Of a stretch of 36,400 bases of DNA, positions 7,543-15,023 are shown piece after piece. The number at the start of each line of letters is the position of its first letter. The stretch's first letter is position 1. The stretch spans positions 1 through 36,400 of the forward strand of contig JAIXRY010000013.1 in NCBI GenBank assembly GCA_027484965.1. The letters are read 5' to 3'. The notes beneath the pieces are model-generated. The model did no database searches. It was not told the DNA's origin and saw only the letters and a program-made list of their open reading frames with translations. Made by a program: the position numbers and the translations under genes. The DNA comes from a bacterium. GTDB lineage: Bacteria > Patescibacteriota > Minisyncoccia > Phycocordibacterales > UBA9973.

Positions 7543-9620
7543 TATCTACTGGTCGCTAATTGTGCATTGTTCAAAACCTTAAACATCAATTCAGTCATCT
7601 GTGCCTCCGCTTCTTCTAAATTTACCGCCATATCATCACTTTGAAGAGTCAGGTTTTCCACCAAGCTCTTTAAGTTAATTACCACCTGCGTGGCTCTCGT
7701 GCCTCCGCTTGCGCTATCACTTACCGCACTATTTATGGTCGCCTTATTTGCCTCCGCATTTGGATCAGTGGCCGTGCCTGGTTGCCCCGGTACTACACCC
7801 GCCTTATTCTTTTCTGCTTCTTTTTTACCTTCGGCAGTTGCAGCATTGTAAGACTCCATAAATGCCTGACCGCTAAACGCCTTCTTCACTTCCTCAAATG
7901 CCCCCGCAGGGTTCCCAGCAAACAGCAATCCTACCGCCTTAACTATACTCCAAATCGTATTGGCTATGCCATTTACAACCCCTCTAAAATCATCCCACAT
8001 TACATACATTGTACCCAAGGCAGCTATCGCAGCCAATATCCAACCCACGAGAGGGATATTATAAATAGCCAAGGTGAATGCCTCAACAGAGAACGTAACA
8101 CCCAAGAAGCTGAACGATAAAGTACCATTTGCCAAAGCTAAAATCCCACTCCACAATGCTTGCGCTTTCGTCCAAGCACTAAACACCCAACCTGTTTGGG
8201 TAGTCAATGCCATATTAACACTTAACGCCAAAAACAAAACTGAAAGCCCCGCCAATAGCGGAGTTATCCAGAACAGATTATCCCCTATAAATCCGAAGGT
8301 GTTAGTCAACCCGATAAGCACCAAATTAAGTGGAGGCAACATATAGCTACCCAATACCAAAGCGGTATTGCTCACCATACTAAGTAACCTATCTACCTCC
8401 CGCATAGTATGCTGACTATTACCAAAGGCAGTCCCTACCTCGTCAACATCCTTCTTCATTGCCCCAAGCACTTCTCCCAGCTTAGCAGTATCATTAATCA
8501 ACACACTTATCGCCTGGTTCGCTTGCGCATCCCTTAGCCCTAAACTATCTAATATACTGGCTTTCTCATCTACACTTTTACCGGCAAGTAAGGTCTGCAA
8601 CTCCCCAACAATCTCAATCATTGGTCTTGCCTTACCTGTTGCATCTTGAAAATCCACACCAATCCCTTTGAAGGCTTCACGCACATCATTCTTACCTAAT
8701 GCAGTAAACAGGTTCTTAATTAAGGTCGTACTCTCCGCAGCTCCATTACCTGCAGCCGTGAAATAAGCAAATAGCCCCGCATTCTCTTCCAGTGTTACCC
8801 CTAAGTTCCTACTACTAGCAACCAGTTGAGGTATCTCTTGGGCAAACTGTTGAAGGTCGCCCGCTCCTACTCTTTTAGCTGCAAAAAGGATATTACCTAT
8901 CTGCTCTGCCGTGTATTCACTACTACCTCCCAAACTACCCATTACATTGGATAGCGCAGAGCCTACCGTATTCACATCCGCAAATCCTGCAGCAGCTCCC
9001 TTTAATGCCACCTGCAAAATATCTTCACTTTTGGCAACATCGTTGGTAATACCTAAAATCTTGTCGAAGGCTTCTGGTATCGCACTTAAATTGGCATAAC
9101 CCGCATCGGTGCCGTAACCCCTAAGCCTATCGCCTAAGCCTGCAAGACCTTCTTCTGTAAGTCCTGCCGTAGTGTTTACCTTGGCTAAACCTGTTTCAAA
9201 CTCTACGCTTTTCGTAACGATGCCAGTCATAGCACCCGCAGCCAATACCAACGGATTACCCAACAATGCCAACTGTGGCACGGCTTGTGTTAACTGCTCC
9301 CGCAACCCACCCATTGCACTCGTGCCAGTGCTACCCAAGTTATCCAATTGCTGGTCAAGCCTGCGTATCTCTTGGTTGTAGGTCCTTATACTTTGAATGT
9401 CCTGCGCATCTACCAAATCCCGTTGAGCAATCAACCGCTCTCTTGCTTGGCGCATCTGCTCCATACTCCCATTGGTAGTACGAAGGCTATCCCTCAAAGC
9501 ATTCTGCCCACCTGCTGCTATGGTTGCTGCTCGGTTTATATCAGAAAAAGCCCGAGCAACATTCGCTGCTGGGCCTGTAACTCTATTCACCAATTCAACA
9601 ATATAACCGTAGGTATTCAT
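7542..9620 (-). CDS. phage tail tape measure protein
   Basis: The 692-residue protein has the TP901-type tape-measure pattern: an N-terminal alpha-helical part, then repeated GLTEEGLAGLGDRLRGYGT / GVTLEENAGLFAYFTAAG segments, and a hydrophobic block at about residues 415-545 with several membrane-like helices. The C-terminal ~100 residues are Ala/Thr-rich and end in a helix. Its length would set a tail of roughly 100 nm by the usual 0.15 nm per residue rule. It starts at the TAATG overlap with the frameshifted chaperone, the usual gene order. Confidence 0.9.
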   Translation of the reverse strand: MNTYGYIVELVNRVTGPAANVARAFSDINRAATIAAGGQNALRDSLRTTNGSMEQMRQARERLIAQRDLVDAQDIQSIRTYNQEIRRLDQQLDNLGSTGTSAMGGLREQLTQAVPQLALLGNPLVLAAGAMTGIVTKSVEFETGLAKVNTTAGLTEEGLAGLGDRLRGYGTDAGYANLSAIPEAFDKILGITNDVAKSEDILQVALKGAAAGFADVNTVGSALSNVMGSLGGSSEYTAEQIGNILFAAKRVGAGDLQQFAQEIPQLVASSRNLGVTLEENAGLFAYFTAAGNGAAESTTLIKNLFTALGKNDVREAFKGIGVDFQDATGKARPMIEIVGELQTLLAGKSVDEKASILDSLGLRDAQANQAISVLINDTAKLGEVLGAMKKDVDEVGTAFGNSQHTMREVDRLLSMVSNTALVLGSYMLPPLNLVLIGLTNTFGFIGDNLFWITPLLAGLSVLFLALSVNMALTTQTGWVFSAWTKAQALWSGILALANGTLSFSFLGVTFSVEAFTLAIYNIPLVGWILAAIAALGTMYVMWDDFRGVVNGIANTIWSIVKAVGLLFAGNPAGAFEEVKKAFSGQAFMESYNAATAEGKKEAEKNKAGVVPGQPGTATDPNAEANKATINSAVSDSASGGTRATQVVINLKSLVENLTLQSDDMAVNLEEAEAQMTELMFKVLNNAQLATSR

Positions 9621-10089
9621 TAGTTCGTTCCGTTCTCCAGTTTTCTCAACTCTTCTATTGCTCTAATATTGAAGGCCCAGTCCTCATTGCTTAATAGGTC
9701 GGGGTTTGTGCCAGGCATATAGTACCTGATAAGCGCATTACCCCAACCTATATAATCTTGCTTAATCCAAACTTTCGACTGGGCTAAAGCTTTTTTATGG
9801 CTGCGTGAGGTATCTCAAGCAACGCATTCAATTGGCTATTAGCTGCTAAAAACTTACCGTTGTGGGTTTTAATGGTCTCATCGCCACCCAACCAACAGTT
9901 ATTGAGTAAGGTCTCGCCAAACTTCAATGGATCGGTTTGCGCAAACTTACTGGCTGCACTTAATACCACCCTGCTCGGTGCTTTTAAGTAGCAAACGCCA
10001 TCGCCAGCCTCTAACGCAAACACATCACCGTGTTCCTCTTTCCACTCTTGTACTTGCTGTGCAGTTACTGCTCCTTTTAATCCGCTCAT
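9620..10089 (-). CDS. tail assembly chaperone, -1 frameshift (gpGT-like) product
   Basis: The ribosome can shift from the upstream frame to the -1 frame at A-AAA-AAG (9796-9790), one codon before the upstream stop. The -1 frame is then open for 56 codons, starting ALAQSKVWIKQDYIGWG and ending ELRKLENGTN, and stops with TAA at 9622-9620, overlapping the ATG of the tape measure. The fusion would be about 156 residues. This matches the conserved G/GT arrangement of dsDNA phages, where the longer product recruits tail-tube subunits to the tape measure. A perfect slippery heptamer plus open frame in the right place makes coincidence unlikely. Confidence 0.8.
9784..10089 (-). CDS. tail assembly chaperone, short (gpG-like) product
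   Basis: The 101-residue product (MSGLKGAVTAQQVQEWKEEHG...AAIKKL) ends immediately after the slippery site. Its helical, acidic N-terminus and position between tail tube and tape measure are those of gpG-type chaperones. Sequence resemblance to lambda gpG is not evident, as is usual for these fast-changing proteins. Most ribosomes should make this form. Confidence 0.8.
   Translation of the reverse strand: MSGLKGAVTAQQVQEWKEEHGDVFALEAGDGVCYLKAPSRVVLSAASKFAQTDPLKFGETLLNNCWLGGDETIKTHNGKFLAANSQLNALLEIPHAAIKKL
9790..9796 (-). other. programmed -1 ribosomal frameshift site
   Basis: On the minus strand the frame reads ATA AAA AAG CTT TAG, giving the heptamer A-AAA-AAG, the same slippery sequence as Escherichia coli dnaX. 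It lies one codon before the zero-frame stop. I did not find a clear pseudoknot in the following 60 bases by eye. Confidence 0.8.
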
Positions 10090-10101
10090 CGCCTTAATCG
10101 G

Positions 10102-10518
10102 TTATTGGTTATACTTAATATCGCCGATAATCAATGGAAGCTCTACTTCCATATTCATATCGCCTGTTTTTAATCCCTTCTTCACCTCCGTGAACTCGCA
10201 GTCCACAAGAGTATCAACTTTAACCACACCACCTTCATCTGGTGCATAGGCTATCACGACATCAAACATCCCAATATTGGTGATGTCATTGCCTGATCCT
10301 GCAAGCACTTGTAACGCTTCCAACTCACTTTGAAGAACCATTATTTTGCCTTCAAAATTCTTTGGGCCACGCCCTCTGGCTACTGGCTTACTGCCCCTCG
10401 CCATAATGTTTACTTTTTCCCTTTTGGTCGTGTACTCAACACCTGTGCAGCCAATAACTGGCTTACCAAGCATCTGTACTTTAACGTCCTGAAAGGCGTA
10501 TTCAATCCCGTTTATCAT
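10102..10518 (-). CDS. tail tube protein
   Basis: The 138-residue beta-rich protein follows the sheath and precedes the chaperone, the tube-protein slot. It has the alternating strand pattern of the tube fold, with a charged loop (ARGSKPVARGRGPKNFEG, about residues 40-58) and the C-terminal GDMNMEVELPLIIGDI strands. It forms the inner tube of the contractile tail. The start ATG (10518) is 4 bases from a TTTAAA pair. Confidence 0.75.
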   Translation of the reverse strand: MINGIEYAFQDVKVQMLGKPVIGCTGVEYTTKREKVNIMARGSKPVARGRGPKNFEGKIMVLQSELEALQVLAGSGNDITNIGMFDVVIAYAPDEGGVVKVDTLVDCEFTEVKKGLKTGDMNMEVELPLIIGDIKYNQ

Positions 10519-10521
10519 AGC

Positions 10522-10538
10522 TTTAAATAGCGTTTAAA
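10522..10538. repeat. TTTAAA pair, 11-bp period, before tube gene
   Basis: TTTAAA occurs at 10522-10527 and 10533-10538, separated by TAGCG. The pair fills the 22-base gap between the sheath stop and the tube start. Same spacing as at 305-332 and other sites. Confidence 0.6.
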
Positions 10539-10540
10539 GA

Positions 10541-11743
10541 TTAGGCGTTCGCACTATTTACATAGCCGAGCTTGATGTTGATGGTGCGGTTTGTACCCTT
10601 AGGCACTATCCCAACTACTACCTCGGTAGTGCTGGTGGCTAAAATATTCTGATTCAAATCAACGTAAGCACTCACGCTGCTTATCTCACTATTGTTCACC
10701 ATATTGGTGTTCAACGTGCGCTCCACAGCCGCTTGCAATGCCTTACCAACTCCTGCAGTAATCTTACCGTCTGCAGTTACTTCTACATCGTCGTTCAATT
10801 CCTGAACCATCGCCGTATAAGCAAGCACCCTTGCTTTATCAATCACCCTTCCAAGTGAAATGAATTTATAATCATCGGTAGCACCTGTGGCTGTATTATC
10901 ATTACTGATATAGTAACCGCCCAAGCCTTCAATAACTCTAAAGAAGATATATCCCTTATCGTGAAGGGTATCTAAAACGGTCTTGTTTTGTGAAAGCACA
11001 TTACCCACGTTGGCAATAAAGGCAGTAAGTATGCCCAAGTCCCCATCCTTCACTCTTGCAATAGAGCGTTGCACAGGAACAGCTACCAACTTACCAAGCA
11101 CCAAGCCTACTGCAGCATTATTACCTGTTGCGGTAGCACCAATTACACAGCCTACTGCATTATTGGTAGTGGCTGCCCAGTTCTTCAAATCGGCCAACAC
11201 GCCTGAACGTATCTGCACCAATCCTCGGAATGGTCTGTTTTGGTCGGCATAATCCTCCGCTAAGGCTTGCATATTAGCAACTGCAGTTACGCAATCGCCA
11301 TCCATACCGTCCGTAATAGTAGGAGTATAACCACTCGCAGGACTGCGAGTAATTGCCAATAACTTAACCCTTCCACCTGCTGCGTTCAAAATCGCACGAG
11401 CATAAGTGTTCACGGTCTTATCAACCATTTGCGCCAAGGTTACTGTATTAGCAACAACCATTACCCAAAGCTCTGCTCCAGTTGGTGCCTGCAAATAGAA
11501 ATCCTTAATTTGCTTATGCGCTTCTACCGAGTTGGTAGTATCGTAAGCAGCTGTTAAGCCTCGCTCTTCGGCATCCGCTAAGCTGAATATTTGGTAAGGT
11601 GTATTTAACACCACACCCAACACTGCCCCAGCTGCACTTACCGCAACACCGGTAACAATGATTGCAGCCACACCGTCAGCGGTATTGGCTGTTCCACCTA
11701 ACTGCCCATTTTGCAGTTCAATATTTACACTTGGTAATGGCAT
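10541..11743 (-). CDS. contractile tail sheath protein (DUF2586-like)
   Basis: The 400-residue protein is of the size of compact Bacteroidota and Mu-related sheaths. It begins with MPLPSVNIELQNGQLG, the N-terminal linker typical of sheath subunits that hook into neighbours, and contains GLVQIRSGVLADLK, VIEGLGGYYISND and a C-terminal YVDLNQNILATSTTEVVVGI segment that resembles the conserved sheath core. It precedes tube and chaperone, as in P2 and Mu. Confidence 0.85.
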   Translation of the reverse strand: MPLPSVNIELQNGQLGGTANTADGVAAIIVTGVAVSAAGAVLGVVLNTPYQIFSLADAEERGLTAAYDTTNSVEAHKQIKDFYLQAPTGAELWVMVVANTVTLAQMVDKTVNTYARAILNAAGGRVKLLAITRSPASGYTPTITDGMDGDCVTAVANMQALAEDYADQNRPFRGLVQIRSGVLADLKNWAATTNNAVGCVIGATATGNNAAVGLVLGKLVAVPVQRSIARVKDGDLGILTAFIANVGNVLSQNKTVLDTLHDKGYIFFRVIEGLGGYYISNDNTATGATDDYKFISLGRVIDKARVLAYTAMVQELNDDVEVTADGKITAGVGKALQAAVERTLNTNMVNNSEISSVSAYVDLNQNILATSTTEVVVGIVPKGTNRTINIKLGYVNSANA

Positions 11744-11745
11744 AA

Positions 11746-11955
11746 CTATGCAGGATTTACAGGTGATGGTTGTTCAACAACCTTGGCTTCTTTGGCTGCT
11801 ATTTCTACCACTTCAACAGAAGAAGTAGAAGCGTGCAAATCTGCTTCGGCTTTGTTTAAGAAGTACTGCCCATCAGTGGTAGCAAATACTACTTTCTGAT
11901 TAGGATGACTTTTAAATACGGGCGTGGCTCCGTGTATCAATTCTTGCTTATTCAT
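11746..11955 (-). CDS. small protein upstream of sheath
   Basis: The 69-residue protein (MNKQELIHGATPVFKSHPNQ...) has a compact domain of about 45 residues (VVFATTDGQYFLNKAEADLHA) and an acidic, Pro-containing tail. It lies two bases ahead of the sheath gene. It is probably a minor structural or assembly protein, but I recognise no family. GC and style match its neighbours. Confidence 0.6.
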   Translation of the reverse strand: MNKQELIHGATPVFKSHPNQKVVFATTDGQYFLNKAEADLHASTSSVEVVEIAAKEAKVVEQPSPVNPA

Positions 11956-11978
11956 AAGGGGCTCTCAAAATCTCAATG

Positions 11979-12052
11979 TTGCGGAAACAGGACTCGAACC
12001 TGCGGCCTCTTGGTTATGAGCCAAGCGAGCTGACCAACTGCTCCATTCCGCT
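11979..12052 (-). tRNA. tRNA with CAT anticodon (Met or Ile2)
   Basis: On the minus strand the four arms can be drawn: acceptor AGCGGAA/TTCCGCA with only the first pair (A-A) unmatched, D-stem GAGC/GCTC, anticodon stem CTTGG/CCAAG with loop CTCATAA, and T-arm GCAGG-TTCGAGT-CCTGT. CCA is not encoded. The anticodon stem lacks the three G-C pairs of initiator tRNA, so it is an elongator Met or, if the C is converted to lysidine, an Ile tRNA for ATA. It lies in the leftward late operon between sheath and lysis genes. Confidence 0.9.
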
Positions 12053-12060
12053 GTATGTTT

Positions 12061-12087
12061 GAGTTGTCAAGTAATCCTTGACAACTC
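12061..12087. terminator. strong hairpin next to tRNA
   Basis: A perfect 11-bp stem (GAGTTGTCAAG with CTTGACAACTC, loop TAATC) lies 9 bases from the 5' end of the tRNA. A T-rich tail (GTTTTATT) follows on the plus strand only. In the leftward mRNA it is therefore more likely a processing or stability hairpin than a terminator. Confidence 0.55.
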
Positions 12088-12095
12088 GTTTTATT

Positions 12096-12122
12096 CAGTT
12101 ATTAAGTAATCCTTAACAACTC
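12096..12122. repeat. second, diverged copy of the tRNA-side hairpin
   Basis: CAGTTATTAAG-TAATC-CTTAACAACTC repeats the neighbouring hairpin with the same loop and a few changes. TCAAG/CTTGA becomes TTAAG/CTTAA, a compensated pair, while two other stem positions no longer match. It overlaps the end of the spanin-like gene. Confidence 0.5.
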
Positions 12123-12780
12123 ACTTTGTAATTCTACCAATTCCCACACCCGCCAAAAGGACGAGCAGGTAAGTAGCTATATCTGTTACTAACTCCAGAG
12201 TGGTCTTAGATTTTGAGTCTGATACACCCGAAGCTTGTGGCATCAAAACCCTATTTCTTAGGCTATTGACTTTACTCGTAAGGGTACTATTTATCTTTAT
12301 CAGGCTATCGCAATCAGCTGCAACATATATCTGCCGTCGAATGCTATCTACCTCTACTTTCAACCTTTGGCTTCTTTTCCCATTAGCTTGATTGTTGTAT
12401 TTATGATTGATTGTAAGCCTACCTGCACTATCGCAATTATAAGGTAGCCACTTTATCAAGGTTTCACCAGGCAAATAAGTAGTATCCCTAAAAGCCTCTT
12501 GGCTTATCCAAGTGCTATCATGAACGGTAATTATCTGCGGAGCAGGAGCCTTATTTCCCTTGCAACTGAAAAACAGCGTAGGGATAAGCACCATCAGCAA
12601 TAAAGCCTTGCCACCATTCCCCTTGTCTTTCATAAACAACAAACCAATACCTGCAGTAATGCCAATGCTTGCCTCCGTCCATCCTATTTCAAGGACAAAC
12701 ACACTCGCCAAACTGGCAAGTATCACCAACGCACCCAATAGGGTAGTTACTGGCTCTTTAAAATTGGAAAATTTAAACAT
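12121..12780 (-). CDS. spanin-like lysis protein, lipobox plus C-terminal membrane anchor
   Basis: The 219-residue frame starts with two hydrophobic segments (residues ~12-31 and ~36-50), then an internal Met50 opens a typical lipoprotein signal, ALLLMVLIPTLFFSC, with the lipobox Cys at 73. A soluble region of about 110 residues follows, then a C-terminal membrane helix (TYLLVLLAGVGIG, ~200-215). Lipobox at one end and membrane helix at the other is the layout of unimolecular spanins such as T1 gp11, which join outer and inner membranes at lysis. It follows the amidase. The first 49 residues look like a small holin; initiation at Met50 (12633) could give the spanin alone. Confidence 0.65.
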   Translation of the reverse strand: MFKFSNFKEPVTTLLGALVILASLASVFVLEIGWTEASIGITAGIGLLFMKDKGNGGKALLLMVLIPTLFFSCKGNKAPAPQIITVHDSTWISQEAFRDTTYLPGETLIKWLPYNCDSAGRLTINHKYNNQANGKRSQRLKVEVDSIRRQIYVAADCDSLIKINSTLTSKVNSLRNRVLMPQASGVSDSKSKTTLELVTDIATYLLVLLAGVGIGRITK

Positions 12781-12795
12781 CGTTTTATTCCAGAT

Positions 12796-13215
12796 TTATG
12801 CTAAATGAATTTCTTTTAACCAGTCCTTTACTTCAAAACTTGGACAAGCTTTCTTTACCCCTTTAAAGTCCTTATGCCCTAAAATTTGAGCCTTCGGGTA
12901 CTTCAACATATACTCCTTTACAAGCTGCTCCATTGTTGCCTTTTGCGCTGGAGTTCTAGTATCCTTCGGTGTTTTACCATCCTTATCCACACCGCCCATA
13001 TAGCAGATATGAATTGAATTGGCATTAAAGCCCTTTGCTCCGTAGGTGAATCGCTCATCCTTGCTTAGCTCAAGAACTTCACCGTCCGCAAGTATCATCT
13101 TGTGGTAACCTGGTCTATCCCAACCAAGCTTCGCCCAATGAGCTCTAACTCCTGCCATCGTAGAAGTTGGCTGACCTGCGCTGCAGTGAATTACGATGTA
13201 TCTAATCCTTCTCAT
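12796..13215 (-). CDS. N-acetylmuramoyl-L-alanine amidase endolysin (T7-lysozyme type)
   Basis: The 139-residue protein belongs to the Amidase_2/PGRP family. IVIHCSA gives zinc ligand His10, ILGHKDF gives His114 and KKACPSF gives Cys124; Tyr37 (GYHKMI) and Lys122 match the catalytic residues of T7 lysozyme. It cuts the amide between MurNAc and L-Ala. There is no signal peptide, so release depends on a holin. It overlaps the holin-like gene by 14 bases. Confidence 0.93.
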   Translation of the reverse strand: MRRIRYIVIHCSAGQPTSTMAGVRAHWAKLGWDRPGYHKMILADGEVLELSKDERFTYGAKGFNANSIHICYMGGVDKDGKTPKDTRTPAQKATMEQLVKEYMLKYPKAQILGHKDFKGVKKACPSFEVKDWLKEIHLA

Positions 13216-13399
13216 TCCTCTTAGCGTGATATGCGTGAACTATCTTCTTGAAAAGCATCTGCCCAGCAGCACCCGCAAAACCACAAGCCAAAGCAGTAAG
13301 CACCGTTGCAATCGTGTCTAAGCCAATCATATTAGCTATCGCACCACTTACTAAGCCTAATACTGGACCAGTCGGAGCATCGTGTTGTATTGGTTGCAT
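13202..13399 (-). CDS. putative holin
   Basis: The 65-residue protein has two short hydrophobic stretches (GPVLGLVSGAIANMIGL and IATVLTALACGFAGAAGQM) and a basic C-terminus (KKIVHAYHAKRNEK), a common holin plan. It overlaps the amidase start. The label depends on context and topology. Confidence 0.6.
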   Translation of the reverse strand: MQPIQHDAPTGPVLGLVSGAIANMIGLDTIATVLTALACGFAGAAGQMLFKKIVHAYHAKRNEKD

Positions 13400-13485
13400 T
13401 GAAGCAGTTGGGTTGTTGATGGTTTAAAAGAAAGGGGCAGCAAAACAAGGTCTCGCCACCCCTTGGAATGAACGTAGAGGACTCT

Positions 13486-13929
13486 TTATGGCTGCACAAA
13501 CCTACTGGCTTCTATCCACCTCGTACCGTCAAAGTACAGGGTAATAACAACCGATTTATTCGCAGCTAAGGTTATGCTTGTGGTACTGCCCACGATTAAA
13601 TTAGTGCTACTCACCAGCTTTAATTTTCGCGAACTGCCATCGCTTCTAAATTGTAGATATACCTTATCGCCTAGCTTGCTCCCCGCAACCGATTGAATGC
13701 GGACCGCCAAGCTATCACTTAAGGTAGTGGCACATCGCACGTGCGTTTCAAAAACCCTTGGCGTTAGCTTCAAGGTATCAACCCCAGTCGCTAAAGTGTA
13801 GGTTACCAATCCCAAATTCAGCGGACGATAGGTATTATCTTGGCTTGGCGTAGTTCCAAAGCGTTGCGCCATCACAGGCTGCACAAGAAACGAGGTAATA
13901 AGTATTAGGAAGAAGAACAGCTTTTTCAT
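13486..13929 (-). CDS. secreted protein in late operon
   Basis: The 147-residue protein opens with a clear signal peptide (MKKLFFFLILITSFLVQPVMAQ, cleavage after AQ or before it), which is unusual for a gene between capsid and lysis genes. The mature part is a Thr/Ser-rich beta protein. The C-terminal segment (VVITLYFDGTRWIEASRF) resembles the last strands of beta-sandwich carbohydrate- or surface-binding domains. It might alter the host envelope late in infection or be a moron gene. No family is recognised. Confidence 0.6.
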   Translation of the reverse strand: MKKLFFFLILITSFLVQPVMAQRFGTTPSQDNTYRPLNLGLVTYTLATGVDTLKLTPRVFETHVRCATTLSDSLAVRIQSVAGSKLGDKVYLQFRSDGSSRKLKLVSSTNLIVGSTTSITLAANKSVVITLYFDGTRWIEASRFVQP

Positions 13930-13939
13930 AGTGTCTTTA

Positions 13940-13956
13940 TTTATGTTGGATTTAAA
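13940..13956. repeat. degenerate TTTAAA pair, 11-bp period
   Basis: TTTATG (13940-13945) and TTTAAA (13951-13956) keep the 11-bp spacing and lie 10 bases upstream of the secreted-protein start. Confidence 0.35.
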
Positions 13957-13977
13957 TAATATTGATTGATATAGTAG

Positions 13978-14008
13978 TTGAACTGCTCTAATATTTAGAG
14001 CAGTTCAA
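13978..14008. terminator. strong hairpin after the capsid gene
   Basis: A perfect 12-bp stem (TTGAACTGCTCT with AGAGCAGTTCAA, 7-base loop) lies 6 bases beyond the capsid stop. The T-run is on the plus side (CATTTTTTAC), so in the leftward mRNA it is a stable 3' hairpin without a good T-tail. It may protect the capsid message from 3' decay or cut readthrough to lysis genes. Confidence 0.55.
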
Positions 14009-14014
14009 CATTTT

Positions 14015-14968
14015 TTACGCTGCTGGTGCAACGTACTTATAGAATACACACTGGCTTGGGAATGCCACTGTTACATCTGCCTTCATCAACATCTTTACGA
14101 AGTGCAACTCAGAGTTGTTTTGTAAACGGTCTAACTGTACAGAGTTTTCGTCGCTGCTGCTGTTAATACCCATCCACAAGTTTGAACTCATATCGGCCAT
14201 ACCCACAGTGATAATAAAGCAGTCATCGCTCATGCCAGCACACTTCACAACCTTTAAGCCGTTCAACTGCCACAAGGCTGATTCTACAATGCTAACGCCT
14301 TTGTTAGTTTGGTTTTGCTGGGCTTGCTGATAAAGTGCCGCCGACTTATAGTTCATAAACACCTTCGTGTTAGGATTAAACTTTAAGGCATCTGGCAATA
14401 AAGCATAACCTGCTTGCAACTTAGAAACAATATTTGCTGCAGTTAGTGCAACAGGCGTTTCTACTTTAACAGTATTAGTTGAATCGTTCAAACGCTTCTC
14501 AATACCATTAAATCGGCTTAAGCTCTTACTTACCTCAGGCTCAATACTCATATCGCCTCTCCAAATTAAAGCTTCCGTTTCCTTGGCAACCTTTTGGAAA
14601 ATACGGCTTATCATATAAGCCTCAGGCACAAGAGGCAAACCTCTATTAAGAATAGTTGGGCTCAACTGCTCGGCAAACCATCCCTGCTCGTGGTCTCTCG
14701 GGTTAAACTCGGCATAAACCATAATATCTTGTGGCTCTAAAACCACAGAATCAATGGTAATCGTATTACCACTTGTTGGCGTTGCCTGACGTTCCTGAAA
14801 AACCTCCCCTTCTACCTCCATAGTAGGCACGGAAAACTTCTTGCGAATATCATCCATCACCATTATGCTTCCGCTCTGAATGGTGTCTGCGCCTGTAAGT
14901 GCGGTGCTTATGAAGGCACTTGCAGCCTTACCTGCATAACTGGTATCTTTAATATCGAATCCTGGCAT
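14015..14968 (-). CDS. major capsid protein, HK97-fold
   Basis: The 317-residue protein follows the protease/scaffold gene and has the usual size of a Mu-type major head protein. Motifs in keeping with the HK97 fold are the acidic N-arm, the NPRDHEQGWFAEQL region, the spine helix TILNRGLPLVPEAYMISRIF and the C-terminal A-domain with GLKVVKCAGMSDD and VAFPSQCVFYKY. Very few charged surface motifs suggest a separate decoration protein is not encoded nearby. Two Cys residues near 240 and 310 could form crosslinks, which is untested. Confidence 0.85.
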   Translation of the reverse strand: MPGFDIKDTSYAGKAASAFISTALTGADTIQSGSIMVMDDIRKKFSVPTMEVEGEVFQERQATPTSGNTITIDSVVLEPQDIMVYAEFNPRDHEQGWFAEQLSPTILNRGLPLVPEAYMISRIFQKVAKETEALIWRGDMSIEPEVSKSLSRFNGIEKRLNDSTNTVKVETPVALTAANIVSKLQAGYALLPDALKFNPNTKVFMNYKSAALYQQAQQNQTNKGVSIVESALWQLNGLKVVKCAGMSDDCFIITVGMADMSSNLWMGINSSSDENSVQLDRLQNNSELHFVKMLMKADVTVAFPSQCVFYKYVAPAA

Positions 14969-14979
14969 CAGCTTCGTTT

Positions 14980-14996
14980 GTTAAATGGTTCTTAAG
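14980..14996. repeat. degenerate TTTAAA pair before capsid gene
   Basis: GTTAAA (14980-14985) and CTTAAG (14991-14996) keep the 11-bp register seen elsewhere. The pair is 12 bases upstream of the capsid ATG. Confidence 0.4.
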
Positions 14997-15023
14997 AATA
15001 AATTTTATGAGCTTAGGTTTTAC

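Noticed and set aside
12757-12777. Two TTTAAA near the spanin start
   Set aside because: Spacing is 15 bp and both are inside codons for Phe-Lys-rich N-terminus.
13423-13470. Terminator after the secreted-protein gene (AAGGGG...CCCCTT)
   Set aside because: The stem is only 6-7 pairs with a loop of over 20 bases, so support is weak.
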